Positions 1-9,256 of a stretch of 64,000 nt of DNA are shown here, in pieces (within the stretch, counting starts at the first letter, position 1; every line of letters begins with the position of its first letter). The translations under genes and the position numbers were made by a program. The stretch comes from Marinoscillum sp965229915 (lineage in GTDB: Bacteria; Bacteroidota; Bacteroidia; Cytophagales; Cyclobacteriaceae). Location: positions 496,001 through 560,000 of the forward strand of contig NZ_CBDDJZ010000002.1 in assembly GCF_965229915.1 (NCBI RefSeq). The letters run 5' to 3'. Under the pieces are notes generated by a model. That model had not been told where the DNA came from. It ran no database searches and saw nothing but the letters and a program-made list of their open reading frames with translations.

Positions 1-1
1 A

Positions 2-763
2 GCCATGTTCGGTCCGAAAGGCAATGTGCTTCAGCCTTCTGCGGCACTTTACAAGAAAAACATTTTTGTCTTACGAGGAAGATTTCGCCCGGTCACTCAT
101 GTAAACGTGGACATGATGATAACGGGTATGCGTGCTTTCCGCAAGGAATCGGATGTGGAGATCCAGAACATCACTCCTATTGTGGAGCTAACCCTCAACG
201 ACCTCACCCTCGAAGGCGAGGTAGATGAGACGGATTTCCTAGATCGCGTGGATTTGCTTTGCTCCCTGGGTCAGAACGTATTGATCTCCAATTACCAGGA
301 GCACTATAAGTTGGCTAGCTACCTGTCACAATTTACCAGGCATCGCAAACTTGGTATCGTGCTTGGTTATTACAACCTGGTGAGGATATTTGATGAATCA
401 TACTACGAAAACCTCAATGGAGGAATATTAGAGTCATTCAGCAGACTGTTTGGCAGTAATGTCAAGTTGTTCATCTATCCAACCTACAAGACCAACTCAG
501 AGCAGATCCAAACCTCCAAGACGTTCGAACCAGAACCGCATTTAAAGAACCTCTTCAACTACTTACTGGATAATGACAAGATCCAGGATATTGATGGAGC
601 TAAAACAGAAAACCTGCACATCATCTCGGATGACGTATTGGAAATGATCCAACGAGGAGAAGTTGGCTGGGAAGAGTTTGTCCCTAATAAAGTAGCCGAA
701 GCTATCAAAAACAATCACTTGTTTAGTTATCCCTATGAGGTTCCACTTGACAATGATGATTGA
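2..763 (+). CDS. Conserved Bacteroidota protein, C-terminal part (5' end cut by window)
   Basis: The reading frame is open to the left edge of the window, so the gene starts upstream and only about 253 C-terminal residues are seen. The visible part looks cytosolic: no signal peptide, no membrane segment, mixed alpha/beta composition. The segment LRGRFRPVTHVNVDMM (about residues 23-38 of the visible part) is strongly patterned and resembles a conserved Bacteroidota family of roughly 480 residues whose database names are unreliable. I cannot assign a reaction and do not propose one. The gene ends in an acidic tail (PLDNDD) and is followed directly by a hairpin that mainly serves the opposite strand. 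Confidence 0.6.
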   Translation, partial: AMFGPKGNVLQPSAALYKKNIFVLRGRFRPVTHVNVDMMITGMRAFRKESDVEIQNITPIVELTLNDLTLEGEVDETDFLDRVDLLCSLGQNVLISNYQEHYKLASYLSQFTRHRKLGIVLGYYNLVRIFDESYYENLNGGILESFSRLFGSNVKLFIYPTYKTNSEQIQTSKTFEPEPHLKNLFNYLLDNDKIQDIDGAKTENLHIISDDVLEMIQRGEVGWEEFVPNKVAEAIKNNHLFSYPYEVPLDNDD

Positions 764-765
764 TT

Positions 766-797
766 AAAAAAACAGGCAACCCGAGATTGGGTCGCCC
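766..797 (-). terminator. Rho-independent terminator for the small PID-CTERM gene
   Basis: Read on the minus strand, GGCGACCC and GGGTTGCC pair with one mismatch around a six-base loop (775-796 on the plus strand) and are followed by seven T residues (766-772). It lies just downstream of the minus-strand gene ending at 817. The T-run is only on the minus-strand side, so it fits that gene better than the plus-strand gene ending at 763. Confidence 0.7.
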
Positions 798-816
798 ATT
801 TTCTGCTTCTGCCCCG

Positions 817-993
817 TCAAGGTTTCTTGTGATTATAAATTTTCTTGGCACCATATGCGCCGCCTGCAAGTAGCAGAAGGCTAAGCCCTCCGTCAATTGG
901 AGTAGCTGGTGGAGCTCCCGGTTGAGCCAACGCTGGTAAAACAAGTATTAGAGCTGATGCGGCTAATATGCATTTATATAGGATATCTTTCAT
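817..993 (-). CDS. Small exported protein with PID-CTERM-like sorting signal
   Basis: This 58-residue frame has three parts: a signal peptide (MKDILYKCILAASALILVLPALAQ), a proline-rich linker with the motif PGAPPATPIDGG (residues 25-36), then a hydrophobic stretch SLLLLAGGAYGA and a basic tail ending KKIYNHKKP. That order (motif, membrane segment, basic tail) is the shape of a protein-sorting tag, and PIDGG matches what is called PID-CTERM in Bacteroidota. After removal of both ends almost nothing remains except the linker, so it is either a very small surface peptide or a minimal sorting substrate. The start is the only ATG that gives a complete signal peptide. A good terminator follows the stop. 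Function beyond export is unknown. Confidence 0.8.
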   Translation of the reverse strand: MKDILYKCILAASALILVLPALAQPGAPPATPIDGGLSLLLLAGGAYGAKKIYNHKKP

Positions 994-1064
994 TTCGTGT
1001 AAATTTTATTATTACTGTTTGGTAATCACCGATTTCAGTTCAAACGAACTCAAAATCATTCATA

Positions 1065-4000
1065 CTAATTCAAAAGGAATTTGTGTGAATGCACACCATC
1101 TGTGACGATATATACACCCGATGGAAAATAGCCCAGATCAATCTGCCTGCTCCCAATAACATCCACTTCAGTCTTTAACTGGCCTGAGGTGTTGTAGATT
1201 CGATAGGTTTTCTTACCCTTCTCCTTCTGGTGATTGATGTATAACACTCGATCAGCTGCGTAGATGTGCGTTTTCCCAGCTATTTCATTTAAAACCGAAG
1301 CACTCGTTATCAGCATAAACCTGTCTGTGATTTGCCCTGAAGTAGCATTAAAAGAATAGGTTTGCTGACTCAGGTCAATAATTTCTCCATTGTGCTTATC
1401 ATGCAGCAGCAACACACCATCATATTCGGTATTATCAGACGCTATCCTATACACTCCTGATTCCTGCAGGTTCAGCCCAAGGGATAATCGCTCCACGCTT
1501 CTATTGATAGTCTGAATGGCCAGTTCCTGATCGTTTTTTAAAGTGTATATAGCATCTGGCGCATGGCCATCAAACATGGGAGCATCATACATAGGGTTGA
1601 TCGTATGGACATTGAGTTCCTCATTCCAAGCGACCATTGTTTGTTTAAACAAACCAGTATCGTCGGTTAAGTTGATTTTAACTCGGCGCGGAGAAGTCTG
1701 TCTGAAATAGTGATCATCACCATTATTTCCAACTACGCGTTGATCAGGATCGAAGGTTATAGCAGTTGGCTCGCCATCCCTTAACTGAACGAAAAATCCC
1801 TGAGCAGAACCGATGTGGTTGTTGTACCTAGTCAGACCACCGGCTGCACTATTGGAAGTGCTCCCTGCTGCATTAATTACAATATAATCACTGTTAGAGC
1901 CTCTTTCCTGATCTGAACCATTGTCATCCCACATATAAATAGCACCAGTGGTATTGGGGTTATCCTCCAAAAATGTCACCGCATCAATGGCTGCAGGATA
2001 TGGGTTGGCAACCATGTTCCACCCTTCGTATCCATCATCCGTATCCTGAGTATAGGAGCCACTGTAGGTAACTATATCCGCATTTGGTTTACCAACGAAA
2101 CTGATCTCCTGCTGACTCGCCTGAGTATATCCTTTACCCGGAATCAATACATCTGAGGCGGCACCCTCCCATCTGAGCAGTCCATCTGCACCAAATGCTG
2201 TGGATTCGTTGTACTGATACACATGATTTCCCAGGATGGATCCGATATTTCGCGAATCCTGTTCCATAGGTGTGCCTACAAATGAATAACGTCCATCAGC
2301 GTATCGGGTATTTCTTTTGACAGTCACATCACCGGTTATGTTAGCTCCAGCCATTGTTATCAAAGAAGAACCTGAAGCAATCTCCATCGACCCAATCACA
2401 TGTAGATCACCGTTAATAATCAGCGTGCTCTCTCCATCTACAACTAACTCGGCTCCACTGGCTACTGAAAGATCATTTACATTGAGATTGCCCATACCCA
2501 TCATATCCAATGAGTTATTGATCATCACATTGTCAGCTGGTCCTGGGCCTGTTCCATTGCTCCATTCAGAACCATTCCAAGTAATCATCTGAGTGATCGC
2601 CTCGTCTCTATATTTCATAACTTCCATCACATAATTGTAGCCGCCCTTGTCTGTCTCCATCAGCACATAGATCATGCTACCATCCAAGATGAGCTTTCGG
2701 CTATTGGCACCAACCTCATAGGTACCTGCATAGGTATCGATATTGCTAATCCAGGAGCCATCAGCTACGGCAAATTTGTCAACTGAATAGACGTTATAGG
2801 CGCCATCATTGTAATCGGAAAGAACAACCAACTCACCAATGTCATTGATGGCAGCTCCTTTTATACTATTGTAGGCATTGATACTACCAATATCGAACTG
2901 CTCCATATACTGTTCTTCTCCAGAAGCATTGTATGCACTGATGGTCACGTCATTATCTCCAGAGGCATTATTTAAGTAATTAATCAAATAATAGTCAGTG
3001 CCGGTGACCACTAACCTACCAGCCGCCGCAAATCCGGCATTAGGAGGAGTAATAGTTGTTTCCCATGTTCGGGAGCCATCTGTCTGAGAGAGTTTGGCTA
3101 AATACAAACTGGAGTAATCTGTACCAAAAACAATCAAATCGCCATTACCATCCACAGCGATGGATTGTACGGTAGCACCTGCCAATGATGGTTCATAATT
3201 AACCGTCCACGACTCTGATAAATCAAACCCGTGCTTGCCGATTATGAGTTCCTGAGGAGTGACTCCAGTATCTGTGAGACCGTAGTAGACCTGTGCGCTC
3301 GCTTCATCCACCGCAATCATTCGCATACCAGCGGCACTATAAGTTGGGGATGATAACGTGATTGACAAATCTGACTTGTCCACTCTCGCTAACGGACGAT
3401 ACACCCCTGAACCGTCTTTTGCCCAAGACATAAATAGGTAGTCATCTGTTTGCATTGCTTGCGCGGTGGCGTTGCTGCTAAACTTAGCGCTATCCACAAA
3501 TAATCCATTGAGATCATACTTAATGATGGTTCCTTCGCTTTGTAAGCTTTCATTGGTTATGGCTCCAAGAGTGTACACATTATTGGCATCCGGCAACACT
3601 CTAAAGGCTTCATCGGTACTACTCCCACCTTCTATTCTCGACCATGCCTTCAACTTGTCAGCATTGAACTTCACTGTGGTGAAATCCGTGCTGGTAACTG
3701 ATCTGGTATTTCCAGAAATGTAGATATTACCTGCCGCGTCCAGTTCGAAATCATAGGCACTTTCACCTCCCAGGGTATCGTATACATAACTGGATGGTGC
3801 AAAAGGATCAAAAAGTAGCTTCAAGGTATCTGAGGCATCACTCAACTGACCAAGCATGTCTTCAGCAGCGCCAGCACGAAGCATTATTTTTATAGAGTCC
3901 TGAATTCCAACAGAAATAACTGCTTTGATTTCATCATCACTAACCTGTTCAGTGGTCACCACCGAGGCATTAGTGAGAAATACAGAGTCCACCGAAAAGT

Positions 4001-6722
4001 TTTGAACGGCTTCATTAAATAGAAAGTAGACACTAAATGTGTTGAGATTGGTAGTTCCTGACTCTGTGCTACTAATACTTACAGTGGGTCCTTCGGTATC
4101 ATAGACGATCTCAAAATCATTACCTGAAGGGTATTCCAGTGGATTACCGACTAAGTCGGACACACTTCCCTGTAAATTGACCTTTACAGTATCTGAGAGT
4201 TCAGGAGTGACCTCCACCGTGTAGGTCAGGCCTACCTGAGAAAATCCGGTCACTGTACCATTCTCGACTAATAAATCACTGGACGTAAATCCAACCACTT
4301 CCTCACTAAATGTGTATTCGAAAGAAAGAATTGGGGTATTAGTAGGGCTCACAACGGACGTGGAGGCGATGTAAGTAGGCCTTACAAATTCAAAAGCTTC
4401 ATCATATATCAGCACAGGCATTGGGGTAGCACCAGGATTCTCACCTGAATTGGCCACCCAGTCATGGGTAGCAGCTACTACAGAGTCCTTGTTGCTTCGG
4501 TAATAGTATTTGGAATCATTGGACAGAATCCAATAACCATCGCCATCATTAGGCCACCACTGCAAACCATTTCCAAAGGTGCCATTTGCGCCAAGAATAG
4601 CAAAAAGAGGCCTTTCTGACTCATAACCAACCATCTGATACAGTCCATTGACATCTGTAGTACCTGCATTAGTCACTTGCAGCAATGGACCTGACTCGAA
4701 CGTCCAGATGTCATCAGCAGTGATTCCTGCGAAGGCATTACCCTTCGTATCAGCTACTATCCCAGCATCAGCTAGCACGTAATAAGCTTCGGTACTCCCA
4801 AAGAAAGTAGTTGGATCTATGGTTAACTGATTGCCATCCACACTGACCTGACCACTTGTCACATCAATAGATTCGATCAACGTGCCTCCAGATTTATAAA
4901 TGCTCACATTTCCTGTAGCAACCACTATGTCTTCATCAAAGGTGATTACAAGATCTTCATCTGCAGCAACAAATGTGGCCTGGTCCATTGGAGAAAACCC
5001 ATCAATACCAGGAGGAGTTACATCTGGCGCAACATATTCAGATACGGCTCCACGCAATGTTGGTACTGGAGCTGGTCCAGCTACTGTTGGAAGGGTTAAT
5101 TCGGAAACACCCTCACTTTCCCATCCGATATCAGGAGGTGATGAAGTGTCGCTATAGTTCACATAGGATACTCGATAACCACTTACATCATACTTAAGTA
5201 GTATCCAGCGTGCAGGGCTCACCTCATCACTCCAGTACACATGTATTCCATAAGAAGTGTTCTTTGAAGAATAACTCAATTTTCCGTTAGTAAACCCTCC
5301 ATTTTCTGACATGACCAGATTCATGCCTCGCAATCCTGCCCCTTCTACGGTGATATCACCATCATGAGCGGTAAACACAATACCATTCGTGGCATACCAA
5401 TTACTTATTCCTGCCCAGTTATTTCCGGACAAATCCTGAACTACACCTGCTTCCGCAATGATGTGATACTCCTGATCATCAGCGAAATCGCTCGATGGAT
5501 CAATAAAGAGTGACTGACCGGAAATAGAAACTGCTTCCGATGTAGCTACATCGATGGTTTCAAAAGTAGTAGTCCCTTTATCTAGTCTAATATAGATGTT
5601 GCCTGCACCCAGTTGAATATCCTGATTGAATTTAAGCTCCATGACCCCATCTAATGGAAAGTCTTCATAATCATCAATGGGGTACGACAGACGCATTTCC
5701 AGATCCAGATTGTCCACCACCCCAGTTAGTGTTGGGCCGGGTCCTATAGCTCCATAGCCATTTACATAAGGAGTTGGCTCATAACCAATATCAGAAGGAA
5801 GTCCATTATTACCAGTTATGGGTGCTGCTGACTGATAGGCACCTTCTGACACATCAGCAGTATTATCAAAGACCCAAGCATTTTTACTGGTGACAAAACG
5901 CAATCGATAGTCACCATTTTGAAATGCTGGTTTGTTAGCACTCACTCCATAAGCATGGTAGGTACCGTTGAAGCCTGAATTTCCTGCTCCAGCCGCAACC
6001 ACTGTCATCTCATCAGCAGAAAAGGTCCATTCCGTATCGCTGGTTATACCCACAGAATTGTCAAATAAATCAAGGAAGGCTCCATCATCAATGAGTATGT
6101 AATGATCATCCATGGAACTTAATGCTGCTACATTAAATGATGCGGTACTTCCTTCAATGGTCACACCATAATCAACACTTATGGTTTGAAGCAGGGTACC
6201 ATCTGCTTTATGCAAGTAGATATTACCACTCCCTTTCTTCATCAATTCGCTGAATACTATAGAGAAGGTTTGATCGTAAGACACATCCACATCACCAGAC
6301 ATGGGACTGGTATTAACTATGGTCGGTGCGGTTTCGTCAACCACCGCAGTAACTCCTCCTGAGAAGGTAGGAATACTGATATTGGTATTGGAAGTACCCA
6401 AAGGACCTCCTTGCCCCCATCCAAGATCAGGAGGTGTGGAGGTATCTTGAAGCGCACTGAAATATGAGGTAATCCCTCCAAAAATATCCACATACAATAC
6501 CCACATAGATGAAGATGAATCCCATCTGATGTAATATTTGTAAACACTAAAAGTCGGACCAGTGTAAAACGGCTTGCCATCTACAGTACTCGTAGCGGTA
6601 TAGGTACCTCCACCATTAATAGTGGACCCTGAAACAATGACATCATCTTGAGCCGATACAACTGAGCTGAGAAGCATCAGCATTACAAAGACCAAAAAGA
6701 ATTTTGACGGTTTGAAAAGCAT
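1065..6722 (-). CDS. Giant T9SS-secreted multidomain protein (Ig-like, propeller, sorting domain)
   Basis: The frame is open to a GTG at 6830, but the ATG at 6722 starts a clear signal peptide (MLFKPSKFFLVFVMLMLLSS, ending VVSAQ) and is the likely start, giving 1,885 residues. The N-terminal third alternates SbsA-type bacterial Ig-like domains (around 6330-6050, 5680-5390 and 5020-4700; typical text MKKGSGNIYLHKADGTLLQT) with four copies of a Trp/Tyr-rich unit ending in PPDLGW, SDIGYE, PPDIGW or a degenerate form (near 6400, 5770, 5110, 4420). Two further Ig-like domains (about 4380-3790) lead to a beta-propeller-like region with repeated DGNGDLIVFGTD-type blades (about 3780-2600), a right-handed-helix-like stretch with TWNGSEWSNGTG, and a T9SS type A sorting domain at the end (SGVYIVTDGVHSHKFLLN). 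No catalytic motif was seen. It is probably a surface or released adhesin. Confidence 0.85.
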   Translation of the reverse strand: MLFKPSKFFLVFVMLMLLSSVVSAQDDVIVSGSTINGGGTYTATSTVDGKPFYTGPTFSVYKYYIRWDSSSSMWVLYVDIFGGITSYFSALQDTSTPPDLGWGQGGPLGTSNTNISIPTFSGGVTAVVDETAPTIVNTSPMSGDVDVSYDQTFSIVFSELMKKGSGNIYLHKADGTLLQTISVDYGVTIEGSTASFNVAALSSMDDHYILIDDGAFLDLFDNSVGITSDTEWTFSADEMTVVAAGAGNSGFNGTYHAYGVSANKPAFQNGDYRLRFVTSKNAWVFDNTADVSEGAYQSAAPITGNNGLPSDIGYEPTPYVNGYGAIGPGPTLTGVVDNLDLEMRLSYPIDDYEDFPLDGVMELKFNQDIQLGAGNIYIRLDKGTTTFETIDVATSEAVSISGQSLFIDPSSDFADDQEYHIIAEAGVVQDLSGNNWAGISNWYATNGIVFTAHDGDITVEGAGLRGMNLVMSENGGFTNGKLSYSSKNTSYGIHVYWSDEVSPARWILLKYDVSGYRVSYVNYSDTSSPPDIGWESEGVSELTLPTVAGPAPVPTLRGAVSEYVAPDVTPPGIDGFSPMDQATFVAADEDLVITFDEDIVVATGNVSIYKSGGTLIESIDVTSGQVSVDGNQLTIDPTTFFGSTEAYYVLADAGIVADTKGNAFAGITADDIWTFESGPLLQVTNAGTTDVNGLYQMVGYESERPLFAILGANGTFGNGLQWWPNDGDGYWILSNDSKYYYRSNKDSVVAATHDWVANSGENPGATPMPVLIYDEAFEFVRPTYIASTSVVSPTNTPILSFEYTFSEEVVGFTSSDLLVENGTVTGFSQVGLTYTVEVTPELSDTVKVNLQGSVSDLVGNPLEYPSGNDFEIVYDTEGPTVSISSTESGTTNLNTFSVYFLFNEAVQNFSVDSVFLTNASVVTTEQVSDDEIKAVISVGIQDSIKIMLRAGAAEDMLGQLSDASDTLKLLFDPFAPSSYVYDTLGGESAYDFELDAAGNIYISGNTRSVTSTDFTTVKFNADKLKAWSRIEGGSSTDEAFRVLPDANNVYTLGAITNESLQSEGTIIKYDLNGLFVDSAKFSSNATAQAMQTDDYLFMSWAKDGSGVYRPLARVDKSDLSITLSSPTYSAAGMRMIAVDEASAQVYYGLTDTGVTPQELIIGKHGFDLSESWTVNYEPSLAGATVQSIAVDGNGDLIVFGTDYSSLYLAKLSQTDGSRTWETTITPPNAGFAAAGRLVVTGTDYYLINYLNNASGDNDVTISAYNASGEEQYMEQFDIGSINAYNSIKGAAINDIGELVVLSDYNDGAYNVYSVDKFAVADGSWISNIDTYAGTYEVGANSRKLILDGSMIYVLMETDKGGYNYVMEVMKYRDEAITQMITWNGSEWSNGTGPGPADNVMINNSLDMMGMGNLNVNDLSVASGAELVVDGESTLIINGDLHVIGSMEIASGSSLITMAGANITGDVTVKRNTRYADGRYSFVGTPMEQDSRNIGSILGNHVYQYNESTAFGADGLLRWEGAASDVLIPGKGYTQASQQEISFVGKPNADIVTYSGSYTQDTDDGYEGWNMVANPYPAAIDAVTFLEDNPNTTGAIYMWDDNGSDQERGSNSDYIVINAAGSTSNSAAGGLTRYNNHIGSAQGFFVQLRDGEPTAITFDPDQRVVGNNGDDHYFRQTSPRRVKINLTDDTGLFKQTMVAWNEELNVHTINPMYDAPMFDGHAPDAIYTLKNDQELAIQTINRSVERLSLGLNLQESGVYRIASDNTEYDGVLLLHDKHNGEIIDLSQQTYSFNATSGQITDRFMLITSASVLNEIAGKTHIYAADRVLYINHQKEKGKKTYRIYNTSGQLKTEVDVIGSRQIDLGYFPSGVYIVTDGVHSHKFLLN

Positions 6723-6752
6723 TTTTTCTTTCAAAATTCTGATTTTGATTCT

Positions 6753-6801
6753 CGGTATTCCATACCGTGTTTTACGTAAACTTCTACGTATTACTCGGTA
6801 T
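6753..6801 (-). promoter_or_regulatory. Cluster of inverted repeats upstream of the giant T9SS gene
   Basis: CGGTATTCCATACCG at 6753-6767 is a 15-bp inverted repeat (arms CGGTAT and ATACCG). A third CGGTAT lies at 6796-6801, and the perfect 10-bp palindrome TTTACGTAAA lies between them at 6771-6780. The cluster sits 30-80 bp upstream of the preferred start codon at 6722, where a promoter and operator would be. That it binds a regulator is inference. It also supports the idea that the longer GTG-started reading frame is not translated there. Confidence 0.4.
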
Positions 6802-6878
6802 ATTCTCAAAACCAATTGAATGTTGGGCACTAAAAATATTCATTCCTAATACCCATTAGTTGCTTTGACTGGTTTTGC

Positions 6879-6886
6879 TATATTTG
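6879..6886 (+). promoter_or_regulatory. Bacteroidota -7 promoter element for the symporter gene
   Basis: TATATTTG is an exact match to the Bacteroidota sigma-A -7 consensus TAnnTTTG, 22 bp before the ATG at 6909. A TTG at 6860-6862 may be the weak -33 element, though the spacing is shorter than usual. Confidence 0.5.
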
Positions 6887-6908
6887 GCCTTTTAACAAAT
6901 AAAACAAC

Positions 6909-8300
6909 ATGGCTGGTAGAGGTTCATTCTCCAATAAATTAGGGTTCATTTTAGCAGCTGCGGGTTCCGCAGTAGGTCTTGGTAATATCTGGAGCTTCCC
7001 ATTCGAGGTAGGTGCCGGAGGTGGAGCTGCTTTTTTAGTCATGTACCTAATCTTTTGTTTTATTCTGTGCTTTCCGGTCATGGTGACGGAGATTGCCATC
7101 GGACGAAAGACACAGCTGAACCCTGCTGGTGCATATGAAGCGCTGGGCTTTAAGAAATGGAGAATTCTTGGTCTTTTAGGGATCCTGAGTGGAGTGGTCA
7201 TTCTCTCGTTTTACAATGTAGTAGCCGGATGGGCTTTTGGTTATTTCATTGAATTACTCACCGGACACTTTGAGATCGGACAGCAATTCAGCACGTTCAT
7301 TAAAGATGTGTTCAAGGTGGGCACTTTTGCCGTGGTGTTTATGTTAGCAACTGCCTTTATTGTATCTAAAGGGGTATCTGGAGGAATCGAAAAAGCATCT
7401 AAGATTTTGATGCCAACCTTGATCATCATGATCCTTGGGCTGGTTATTTACTCGCTGACTCTTGAAAATGCATTTGTAGGTTTGAGTTTTTACCTCGTAC
7501 CGGACTTCTCAAAATTATCATTGAGTGTCATGGGCAATGCTATGGGACAGGCATTCTTCTCCTTGTCACTCGGAATGGGTGCGTTGATCACCTATGGTAG
7601 TTATGTTGGTAAAAGTGATAATATCGTATCGAGTGCAGCTTTCATCACATTGGCAGATGTAGGAATTGCCTTCATAGCCGGATTGATGATGTTCCCAATG
7701 GTGGCTTATCTGACTAACGGTACGATGGAAGGTGCTGGTCAGGGAGCTGGTCTTATTTTCACTGTACTTCCTGGTGCATTTGAGAGCCTTGGACCAACAC
7801 TTGGTGTTATCATCGGCTCACTTTTCTTCCTCTTGTTGTCCTTTGCGGCACTCACCTCTACTGTTTCTTTATTAGAGGTGCCTGTTGCTTATGTAGTGGA
7901 TGAGCACGGCGTGAGACGTAAGCGAGCCGTTTGGATCATCGCAGGAGTCATTTTTTTACTAGGCATTCCTTCCCTACTCTCCAATGGCTATTCTGGGTTC
8001 TTTAGCAGCTTCATCACGTACATTGGTGCAGAAAACCCTACTTCCTTCATGGATTTTGCGCAAAATGTAGCCAATGACACCTTCCTTCCACTGGGTGGCT
8101 GTTTGATTTCGATCTTTGCTGCCTATGCATGGAAAACGAAAAACCTCAATGAGGAAATAGCCAAAGGCTATCCAGGGTACATGGGATCTTTTGTTCAGAA
8201 ATATCTGAACTTTGCCGTAACCATTCTATGTCCGATCGTATTAGGTACCATGTTTTTGTTGACATTCCTCCAGACATTCTTTGGAGTTTCACTTTTCTAG
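6909..8300 (+). CDS. Sodium-dependent NSS/SNF family transporter
   Basis: This 463-residue polytopic membrane protein belongs to the neurotransmitter:sodium symporter family, which in bacteria imports amino acids or related compounds with Na+. The family signature is at the N terminus: LGFILAAAGSAVGLGNIWSF then PFEVGAGGGAAF (residues 11-42), the unwound TM1 that binds Na+ and substrate. About eleven to twelve hydrophobic segments follow, a normal number for bacterial members. The canonical IWRFPY is IWSFPF here, so the usual Arg after Trp is Ser; this residue normally helps form the extracellular gate. Substrate cannot be told from the sequence. The gene is monocistronic, behind a TATATTTG promoter, and converges with the next minus-strand gene with one base between stops. 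Confidence 0.9.
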   Translation: MAGRGSFSNKLGFILAAAGSAVGLGNIWSFPFEVGAGGGAAFLVMYLIFCFILCFPVMVTEIAIGRKTQLNPAGAYEALGFKKWRILGLLGILSGVVILSFYNVVAGWAFGYFIELLTGHFEIGQQFSTFIKDVFKVGTFAVVFMLATAFIVSKGVSGGIEKASKILMPTLIIMILGLVIYSLTLENAFVGLSFYLVPDFSKLSLSVMGNAMGQAFFSLSLGMGALITYGSYVGKSDNIVSSAAFITLADVGIAFIAGLMMFPMVAYLTNGTMEGAGQGAGLIFTVLPGAFESLGPTLGVIIGSLFFLLLSFAALTSTVSLLEVPVAYVVDEHGVRRKRAVWIIAGVIFLLGIPSLLSNGYSGFFSSFITYIGAENPTSFMDFAQNVANDTFLPLGGCLISIFAAYAWKTKNLNEEIAKGYPGYMGSFVQKYLNFAVTILCPIVLGTMFLLTFLQTFFGVSLF

Positions 8301-8301
8301 A

Positions 8302-9090
8302 TCACTCTTTGGTAAATACACCAGGATCTTTGTTGTCGAAGTAGATAATGTAGTCACCACGTCGTAACTGGCGGATGTCTATGGTATTACCTGCACCGGA
8401 CATAACCATTTCATTGCCTGCGTCATAGATTTCGTAGCTTGCATACCTAGACAAGGTTAAGCTGGTCTTAGAGGACTTTGGTGTGAAAGTAACGGGCTCC
8501 TCATAATAGTGAAAATCGATTTCCCGCGAGTACAAATAGTCTCCGCTGGCAAAAGTGTACTTCAGGCGCAATTTGTTGGGTCCTTCCTGCAATTTAGGGA
8601 AGTGCACATAAGTAGCACCACCAAACTGTCCTTTGGTAGGGATAGTATCTCTGGTTTGCCAGATTCCAAAATCATAATACTCCAGGGTGTACAGCCCATT
8701 GGCCTGATCACCTACACTGGACCATACCAGCACCGAGTCATTCATAGAGATCTCTTTGAATGCAAAAGAGTAGTGATAGGCTATGGCATCTGGATTGATA
8801 ATCACTGGTTTACAACTATCACCATGAATGATATGAATGGCAACAGGTGCATTCACCTCCACTCCTTTAAAGTCAATTTTGATGGCACTGAAATTATAAT
8901 TCAGCTGAAGCTTACGATTATTAACCCTAACTTCTGTTATACAGAATTGGGCGGTTTCAGCATCATAAGGATTCTGTATAAACAGTGTCTTACCACGATT
9001 GACTCCTGTAAACCGGGTCTCTCCCGTCTGCAACTGACTGAAGGCCATCGTAACGGCGAGAACTGACCATATAACAACACTATTTGACAA
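8302..9090 (-). CDS. Secreted protein of unknown function, T9SS-like C-terminal fold
   Basis: This 262-residue protein starts at TTG 9090: an in-frame stop lies just upstream and no ATG precedes the signal-like segment SNSVVIWSVLAVTMAFSQ. The body is rich in beta-strand patterns; a segment with Cys residues (QFCITEV and HGDSCKPV, about residues 48 and 91) may hold a disulfide. The last ~50 residues (SRYASYEIYDAGNEMV, then LRRGDYIIYFDNKD) resemble the strand layout of a T9SS sorting domain but lack its usual ending, so secretion route is uncertain. It lies alone between a convergent transporter gene and a divergent secreted protein gene. I do not recognise the family. Confidence 0.65.
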   Translation of the reverse strand: MSNSVVIWSVLAVTMAFSQLQTGETRFTGVNRGKTLFIQNPYDAETAQFCITEVRVNNRKLQLNYNFSAIKIDFKGVEVNAPVAIHIIHGDSCKPVIINPDAIAYHYSFAFKEISMNDSVLVWSSVGDQANGLYTLEYYDFGIWQTRDTIPTKGQFGGATYVHFPKLQEGPNKLRLKYTFASGDYLYSREIDFHYYEEPVTFTPKSSKTSLTLSRYASYEIYDAGNEMVMSGAGNTIDIRQLRRGDYIIYFDNKDPGVFTKE

Positions 9091-9256
9091 ACTACGGGCG
9101 GAAATGATTTAATGGAGGAAGTTAACTAAAATTCATATCCCAAGTCAAAGTATGTTGAATAATTAGCTCTGGACACCTCGTGTTAAATAGTCTGTTTTAC
9201 TTTGATTTGATGCCATTTTATTCTAACTTTTATACATAACCCAAAATATTAAAGAG

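Noticed and set aside
723..944. A 73-codon frame on the minus strand
   Set aside because: It is in another frame from the 58-residue protein at 817-993, which has a signal peptide, a sorting tag and a terminator; this longer frame has none and crosses the terminator.
6723..6830. N-terminal extension of the giant T9SS protein from GTG 6830
   Set aside because: The 36 extra residues are basic and precede a full signal peptide that starts at ATG 6722; the stretch also carries the inverted repeats expected of a promoter region.
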